A DNA stretch of 64,000 bases, from NCBI GenBank assembly GCA_963812195.1, contig CAWEUI010000017.1, positions 1 to 64,000 on the forward strand, written 5' to 3'. The position numbers and the translations under genes are program-made. The stretch is from ZC4RG30 sp963812195. GTDB taxonomy: Bacteria > Pseudomonadota > Gammaproteobacteria > Steroidobacterales > Steroidobacteraceae. Shown here one piece after another: positions 59,777 through 64,000 of this stretch. The notes beneath the pieces were generated by a model. It did no database searches, was not told where the DNA came from, and worked only from the letters and a program-made list of their open reading frames with translations. The stretch's first letter is position 1; each line of letters opens with the position of its first letter.

Positions 59777-61257
59777 ATGATCAAGAAGTTCTGGAACAAG
59801 TTGTTTGGCGCCACCACGAGCGCCACCCAAGCCACCAACGAAGCCGCCCCGCCTGACCAGCCGGCAGCCGCCCCGAAGATCCGGTCCCGGCCACGCCGGG
59901 CCGCACGGAGGCAAATCGCAGCCTGGTCGCGCCGGACGGACCTGCCTACAGCAGCTTCGACCTCACGCCTTCGGTGATGCGGGGCATCCAGGATGCAGGC
60001 TTCGAACGTTGCACGCCGATCCAGGCACAGACGCTGCCCTTCGCCCTTGCCGGCCGGGACGTGGCCGGTCAGGCCCAGACCGGCACCGGCAAGACCGCCG
60101 CATTTCTGGTCTCGATGTTCCAGACACTGCTGACCCGCCTGCCCCGCGAGGAGCGGCCCAGGACGGCGATCCGCGCGCATTGTCATCGCCCCGACACGCG
60201 AGCTCGCGGTGCAGATCCACAGCGACGCCGTGGTGCTGGGCAGGCACACCGGCCTGAAACTGGCCTGTGTGTTCGGTGGCGTGGACTATGAAAAGCAGCG
60301 CCGCCAGTTCGAGCAGGGGGGCGGACATCCTGATCGGCACGCCGGGCCGCATCATCGACTACTTCAAGCAGCACGTGTTCGACCTCAAGTACGTGCAGGT
60401 GTGCGTGCTGGACGAGGCCGACCGCATGTTCGACCTCGGCTTCATCGCCGACATCCGCTACATGCTGCGCCGGATGCCGCCGCCCGACCAGCGCCAGTCG
60501 ATGCTGTTCTCGGCGACGCTCTCGCAGCGGGTGCTGGAACTGGCCTACGAGCACATGAACAATCCCGAGATGATCGCGATCGAACCGGACCGCATCACCG
60601 CGGACAAGGTCCGCCAGCAGATCTACTTCCCGGCGATGGAGGAAAAGATTCCGCTGCTGATCGGGCTGCTGCGCCAGCACAATGCCGAGCGCACCATGGT
60701 GTTCGTCAACACCCGCCGCCAGGCGGACCGTCTCGAGGAAGTGCTGCGCGCCAACGACATCAATGCCCAGGCGCTCTCCGGCGACGTCCCGCAAAGCAAG
60801 CGCCTGCGGTACATGCAGGACTTCCACAGCGGCGCGTTGTCGGTGCTGATCGCCACCGACGTGGCCTCGCGCGGCCTGCACATCCCCGATGTGAGCCACG
60901 TGTTCAACTACGACCTGCCGCAGGACCGCGCAGGACTACGTGCACCGCATCGGGCGCACCGCCCGTGCCGGCGCCGAGGGCGATGCCATCAGCTTCGCCT
61001 GCGAGGACTACGCGATCTGCCTGCCGGACATCGAGCAATACATCGGCCACACCATCCCGCGGGCCAGCGTTTCGCAGGAACTGCTCGCGCGCGACGTGGT
61101 CTTCCCCAAACACCGCCCGCGCGAGGATTCACCCCAGCGCCGCGGTGGCGGCGGCCGGCAGGGTGGACGCGGTGGCGGGAATCGCGGCGGTGGCCGCGGC
61201 GGTCGACCGCCCGGCGGTGGCGGACCGCGACGCGGCAGGCCACACGGGCGCGGCTGA
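59777..61257 (+). CDS. rhlB: DEAD-box RNA helicase RhlB, frameshifted
   Basis: Starts MIKKFWNKLFG. Helicase motifs in order: FDLTPSVMRGIQDAGFERCT (Q motif), AQTGTGKTAAF, PTRELAVQI, GTPGRIIDY, DEADRMFDLGF, SATLSQRV, VFVNTRRQADRL, IATDVASRGLHIPDV and YVHRIGRTARAGA, then an Arg-Gly-rich tail (RRGGGGRQGGRGGGNRGGGR). Shifts: a lost G near 59878, extra bases near 60178 (GCGCATTGTC), 60320 (one G in a run) and 60934 (GCAGGACTAC, expected GAGGACTAC). In E. coli RhlB works in the RNA degradosome. Gene neighbourhood with trxA-rho supports the name. Confidence 0.93.
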
Positions 61258-61431
61258 GGGGCACGGGCCGGCGCATTGGGGACTGTCCGCCCCGTACGCG
61301 GACACAGGGCGAACATGGCATCCGGACACTGCCGGCCAGCGCAGTGCCCGATTCACGGGCCGGCGGCCCATCCGCACGTTGGCACGCCTCCTGCAATTCA
61401 CCTGGGCAAATCTCACCCTGGAGTGTTTGCC

Positions 61432-61536
61432 ATGAAAATCAGATTGCTGGGTATCGCCGTCGCGCTGCTGATCACTGCCTCGCAGGTCACGCTGCTGCTG
61501 GGAACCGCCTACGGATTTGCCAGCCTGCAGGTCTGA
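61432..61536 (+). CDS. Small single-helix peptide
   Basis: 34 residues, MKIRLLGIAVALLITASQVT, then LLLGTAYGFASLQV: a basic start and one hydrophobic helix. The ATG follows a GGAG by about 8 bp. It could be a small membrane protein or a cleaved secreted peptide. No homologue known to me. Converges with the HAD gene. Confidence 0.5.
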   Translation: MKIRLLGIAVALLITASQVTLLLGTAYGFASLQV

Positions 61537-61541
61537 GCCGG

Positions 61542-62210
61542 TCAGTCGATCGCGGCCACCGCCGGCACGTGCGGGTAGCCCGCGGGCGCCTGGCGCGGGG
61601 GACGGCTCGAATCCGGATCGGTAACGGCGATGACCGTGCCGATTCCGGCGGCGCGCGCGGCAGCCAGCACCTTCGGGTTGTCGTCGATGAATGCCGTGCG
61701 CGCCGGATCGAAGGGCTCGACCCTGCGCAAGCGCAGCCAGAATTCGGCGTGTTCCTTGGGGGCACCGAACTGGTGCGAGCTGTAGAGCACGTCCAGCAGC
61801 GGGCGCACCGCGACCTTCTCGTCCTTGATCCGCAAGGTCTCGGGATGCGAATTGGTGATCAGCACCAGTCTGCGCCCGACCGCACGCTGCCGCTGCAGGA
61901 AATCACGCGCTCCGGGCAGCCACGCGATGCGCGAATCATGTTCGCTCTTGATCTTCGACAGATCCAGTTCCAGGGCGCGTGACCAGTAATCCAGGCAATA
62001 CCAGTTGAGGGTGCCCTCCGCTGAACGCAGTCGCGGCCCGATCTCCTTTTCCATCGCATCGCGGGCCGACATGCCGCGCGCCCGGCCGTAGTACTCGGGC
62101 ACCACTTCCAGCCAGAAGTGCGTATCGAAGGCCAGATCCAGCAATGTGCCGTCCAGGTCCAGCAGCAGCGTATCGACATCATCCGGCAGGCGCAGGCGTT
62201 GGCTAGTCAC
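61542..62210 (-). CDS. yrfG: HAD-family GMP/IMP nucleotidase (YrfG-like)
   Basis: 222 residues with HAD motifs: DTLLLDLDGTLLDLAFDTHF (catalytic Asp), VLITNSHPETLRIKDEKVAV (motif II), GAPKEHAEFW (Lys, motif III) and RTAFIDDNPKVLAAARAAGI (motif IV). This matches YrfG, which removes phosphate from purine nucleotides. Symbol is by family resemblance. Confidence 0.85.
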   Translation of the reverse strand: MTSQRLRLPDDVDTLLLDLDGTLLDLAFDTHFWLEVVPEYYGRARGMSARDAMEKEIGPRLRSAEGTLNWYCLDYWSRALELDLSKIKSEHDSRIAWLPGARDFLQRQRAVGRRLVLITNSHPETLRIKDEKVAVRPLLDVLYSSHQFGAPKEHAEFWLRLRRVEPFDPARTAFIDDNPKVLAAARAAGIGTVIAVTDPDSSRPPRQAPAGYPHVPAVAAID

Positions 62211-62230
62211 CTGCGTATGATACCGGCACG

Positions 62231-63073
62231 ATGGAGACGCTCATCGATTTGCACACCCACAGCCGGCACTCGGATGGTGTGCTCGAACCCGCCCGGCTGG
62301 TGGCATTGGCGGCTCAGCGCGGCGTCGCCATGCTGGCGCTGACCGATCACGACACCACGGCCGGGCTGGGCGAGGCGCGCCACGCCGCCCGGGAGGCCGG
62401 AATCGCTTTCATCGATGGCGTGGAAATCACGGCGGGCTGGCGCGGTCAGGAGATCCATATCGTCGGGCTCGGGCTCGACCCGCGGGCAGAGCCCCTGCAG
62501 CAACATCTTGCGCAACTGGTGCAGTTGCGGCGTGCGCGCATCACCGCAATCGGGGAGCGCCTGGGGCGCCACCCGCGGCTGCGCACAAGCGGCCCCGAGC
62601 TGGCGGCGGCTGTGCTGGCACAGCCGTGCATTCCGACGCGTGCGCATCTGGCCCGGGCGCTGGTCGCGGCCGGCCTGGCCGGATCAACGCAGGATGCCTT
62701 TGCGCGCTGGCTGGGCCGCGACAAGGCGGGCCACGTGCCACAGCAGTGGCCGGGAATCGACACGGCCGTTGCGGCAATACGCGGCGCCGGCGGCCACGCG
62801 GTGCTTGCGCATGCGCAACGCTACCGGCTCTCGGGTGGCGCGCTCGGCAACCTGTGCGCGCAGTTCCGCGAAATGGGTGGCGCGGCCATTGAAGTAAGCC
62901 TGCCCTCCATGTCGCCGAATGACTACGACCGCCTGTGCCGCCTGGCGCGTGCGCATGGCCTGGCCGGCTCCGCCGGATCGGACTTTCACGAACCCGGCGT
63001 GCCGTGGCGCCCGCTGGGCCGCTTCGCTAAGCTACCGGAAGGTATCGAGCCGCTGCATGCGCGCCTGGACTAG
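62231..63073 (+). CDS. rnm: PHP-domain phosphoesterase / 5'-3' exoribonuclease (RNase AM-like)
   Basis: 280 residues with the PHP metal-site motifs IDLHTHSRHSDGVLEPARLV, LALTDHDTTAGLGEA, GVEITAGWRGQEIHIVGLGL, GGHAVLAHAQRY and GSDFHEPG. Relatives hydrolyse 3',5'-bisphosphonucleotides and trim rRNA 5' ends (YciV/RNase AM). Divergent from yrfG with a 20-bp gap. Frame intact. Confidence 0.9.
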   Translation: METLIDLHTHSRHSDGVLEPARLVALAAQRGVAMLALTDHDTTAGLGEARHAAREAGIAFIDGVEITAGWRGQEIHIVGLGLDPRAEPLQQHLAQLVQLRRARITAIGERLGRHPRLRTSGPELAAAVLAQPCIPTRAHLARALVAAGLAGSTQDAFARWLGRDKAGHVPQQWPGIDTAVAAIRGAGGHAVLAHAQRYRLSGGALGNLCAQFREMGGAAIEVSLPSMSPNDYDRLCRLARAHGLAGSAGSDFHEPGVPWRPLGRFAKLPEGIEPLHARLD

Positions 63074-63082
63074 AGAACCCGC

Positions 63083-63310
63083 ATGTCGGAAGACAGCGAA
63101 GACAACATTGATCGCGAGTTGTTTCGCAACATGGAGAAGTTGCGCCAGTTGCGCATCGAACATCGCGACCTGGACCAGATCATCTCGCGCCTCGCCCTGG
63201 ACATTCACGTCGACGAGGTTCAGATGCGGCGGCTCAAGAAGCGCAAGCTGATGCTCAAGGACCAGATCGCGCGACTTGAGAGCCAGTCCATCCCGGACCT
63301 CAACGCCTGA
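63083..63310 (+). CDS. DUF465 (YdcH-like) small coiled-coil protein
   Basis: 75 residues: LFRNMEKLRQLRIEHRDLDQ, then IISRLALDIHVDEVQMRRLK, KRKLMLKDQIARLE. A helical hairpin typical of DUF465. Function unknown. It starts 9 bp after the PHP gene, so they are probably co-transcribed. Confidence 0.88.
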   Translation: MSEDSEDNIDRELFRNMEKLRQLRIEHRDLDQIISRLALDIHVDEVQMRRLKKRKLMLKDQIARLESQSIPDLNA

Positions 63311-63339
63311 GGCCGCGCCACGGCGATCTGCCCGGCCGC

Positions 63340-63999
63340 TCAGGTGCCGGCGGGCGCCTCGACGCGATAGCCGGCGGATCGGAACCGCGCCACCACGCCA
63401 TCCGGATCGAACACTTCCTCGAGCAGCACCAGCGCCACGGTCGAGCGATTGTGCCGCAACGCCTTGCGCAGGGCTTTGAAGGCCTTGTCGCGTGTTGCCT
63501 GGATGGCCCGCGACGTGGGCGCCAGAATCTGGAACAGGGCCTGGCAGGACGCCTTGCGCTCCTGATCGCGGGTCGTCTGCCAGTCGCGGCGTAGCGCCTG
63601 GATGTCGCCGGTCGACCAGGCGTTGGCGCGTTCGATGGCGGCGCGAAGTTCGCGTTCGAGCTGCTGCAGCTGTGATCGGGCGCATTCGGTATCCGCCTGG
63701 AGCGGTACGCGTTCCAGCCGCGCCACCAGAGCGCGGGGCCGGGGATCGAGCTCGCGCGCCAGCGATCGCAGCGGTACCCGGTACTTGCGCGCCAGGTAAC
63801 CGATCTGGCCATGCACATCGCCGTCGGAATCCAGCTGCAGCGAGCGCAGCGCGCGCTTGCGCAGTTGCAGCGATGCATAGAAGGGACGATACCGCTCCAG
63901 CCCCGGATCATCGCCGGCATAACGCTGATTGAGCGCCGCGAACCGGGTATAGAGCCCAGCCGGCAGCACATCGCGCAGCAGAGCACCCCCGGGGTTCTG
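63340..63999 (-). CDS. TraB/GumN-family protein (C-terminal part, runs off window)
   Basis: The frame is open from the window edge (NPGGALLRDVLPAGLYTRFA) to a stop at 63340, giving 219 residues of the C-terminal region. The LLRDVLP...YTRFAAL pattern and the later KAFKALRKALRHNRSTVALV stretch fit TraB/GumN proteins, Tiki-related metallopeptidase-like folds often secreted. The N-terminal motifs that would confirm this lie outside the window. Confidence 0.6.
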   Translation of the reverse strand, partial: QNPGGALLRDVLPAGLYTRFAALNQRYAGDDPGLERYRPFYASLQLRKRALRSLQLDSDGDVHGQIGYLARKYRVPLRSLARELDPRPRALVARLERVPLQADTECARSQLQQLERELRAAIERANAWSTGDIQALRRDWQTTRDQERKASCQALFQILAPTSRAIQATRDKAFKALRKALRHNRSTVALVLLEEVFDPDGVVARFRSAGYRVEAPAGT

Positions 64000-64000
64000 C

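Overview
The window is high-GC proteobacterial chromosome. The housekeeping part has gammaproteobacterial gene order: rhlB/trxA/rho, dusB-fis, purH-purD, accB-accC-prmA, and groES-groEL beside dsbD. The secreted enzyme repertoire (TonB receptor, PQQ dehydrogenase, ScyD-like protein, CmcJ/NvfI-type oxidoreductase, PA2778/PA2779 pair) fits a Steroidobacter/Nevskia/Xanthomonadales-type organism. That placement is inference from gene content only.

Layout. 1-8.3 kb: a TonB-dependent receptor (cut by the window edge) diverges from a secreted esterase across a LacI-type palindrome, followed by a PQQ-cytochrome dehydrogenase, a VOC protein, a secreted unknown and a beta-propeller lipoprotein. 8.6-12.2 kb: an aminotransferase and a PAS histidine kinase with a single-domain response regulator. 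12.2-16.6 kb: heavily frame-damaged amino-acid dehydrogenase and phenylalanine hydroxylase genes, a CE2-like esterase and several truncated gene remnants at IS91-like ends. 16.7-24.6 kb: PA2779/PA2778 pair, ScyD-like protein, DUF4242, a large LuxR/ATPase regulator, and an SPFH plus ribbon-helix-helix pair behind a promoter with an internal operator-like palindrome. 24.7-32 kb: an accessory island of visibly lower GC with decayed IS91-family relics, a truncated ECF sigma factor, an integrase tail, a groEL fragment, a nucleotidyltransferase pair, and an unusual four-gene operon (rhodanese-like, S26-like, two membrane-anchored C-x4-C-E-L-Q proteins). 32.2-63 kb: the conserved core.

The core genes work in clear groups. 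groESL carries a CIRCE element. dsbD and a TlpA-like protein act in periplasmic thiol chemistry. aroQ-accB-accC-prmA-DUF3426-dusB-fis-purH-purD is one long co-directional run with several stop/start overlaps. trxA, rho and rhlB keep the enterobacterial neighbourhood.

A caution for every reader: many genes, including the essential rho, contain single-base frameshifts, and nearly all those I could reconstruct are insertions. The simplest explanation is uncorrected insertion-type sequencing error. I therefore keep these as CDS with notes and reserve 'pseudogene' for truncated or rearranged copies. No CRISPR array, rRNA or tRNA was recognised.
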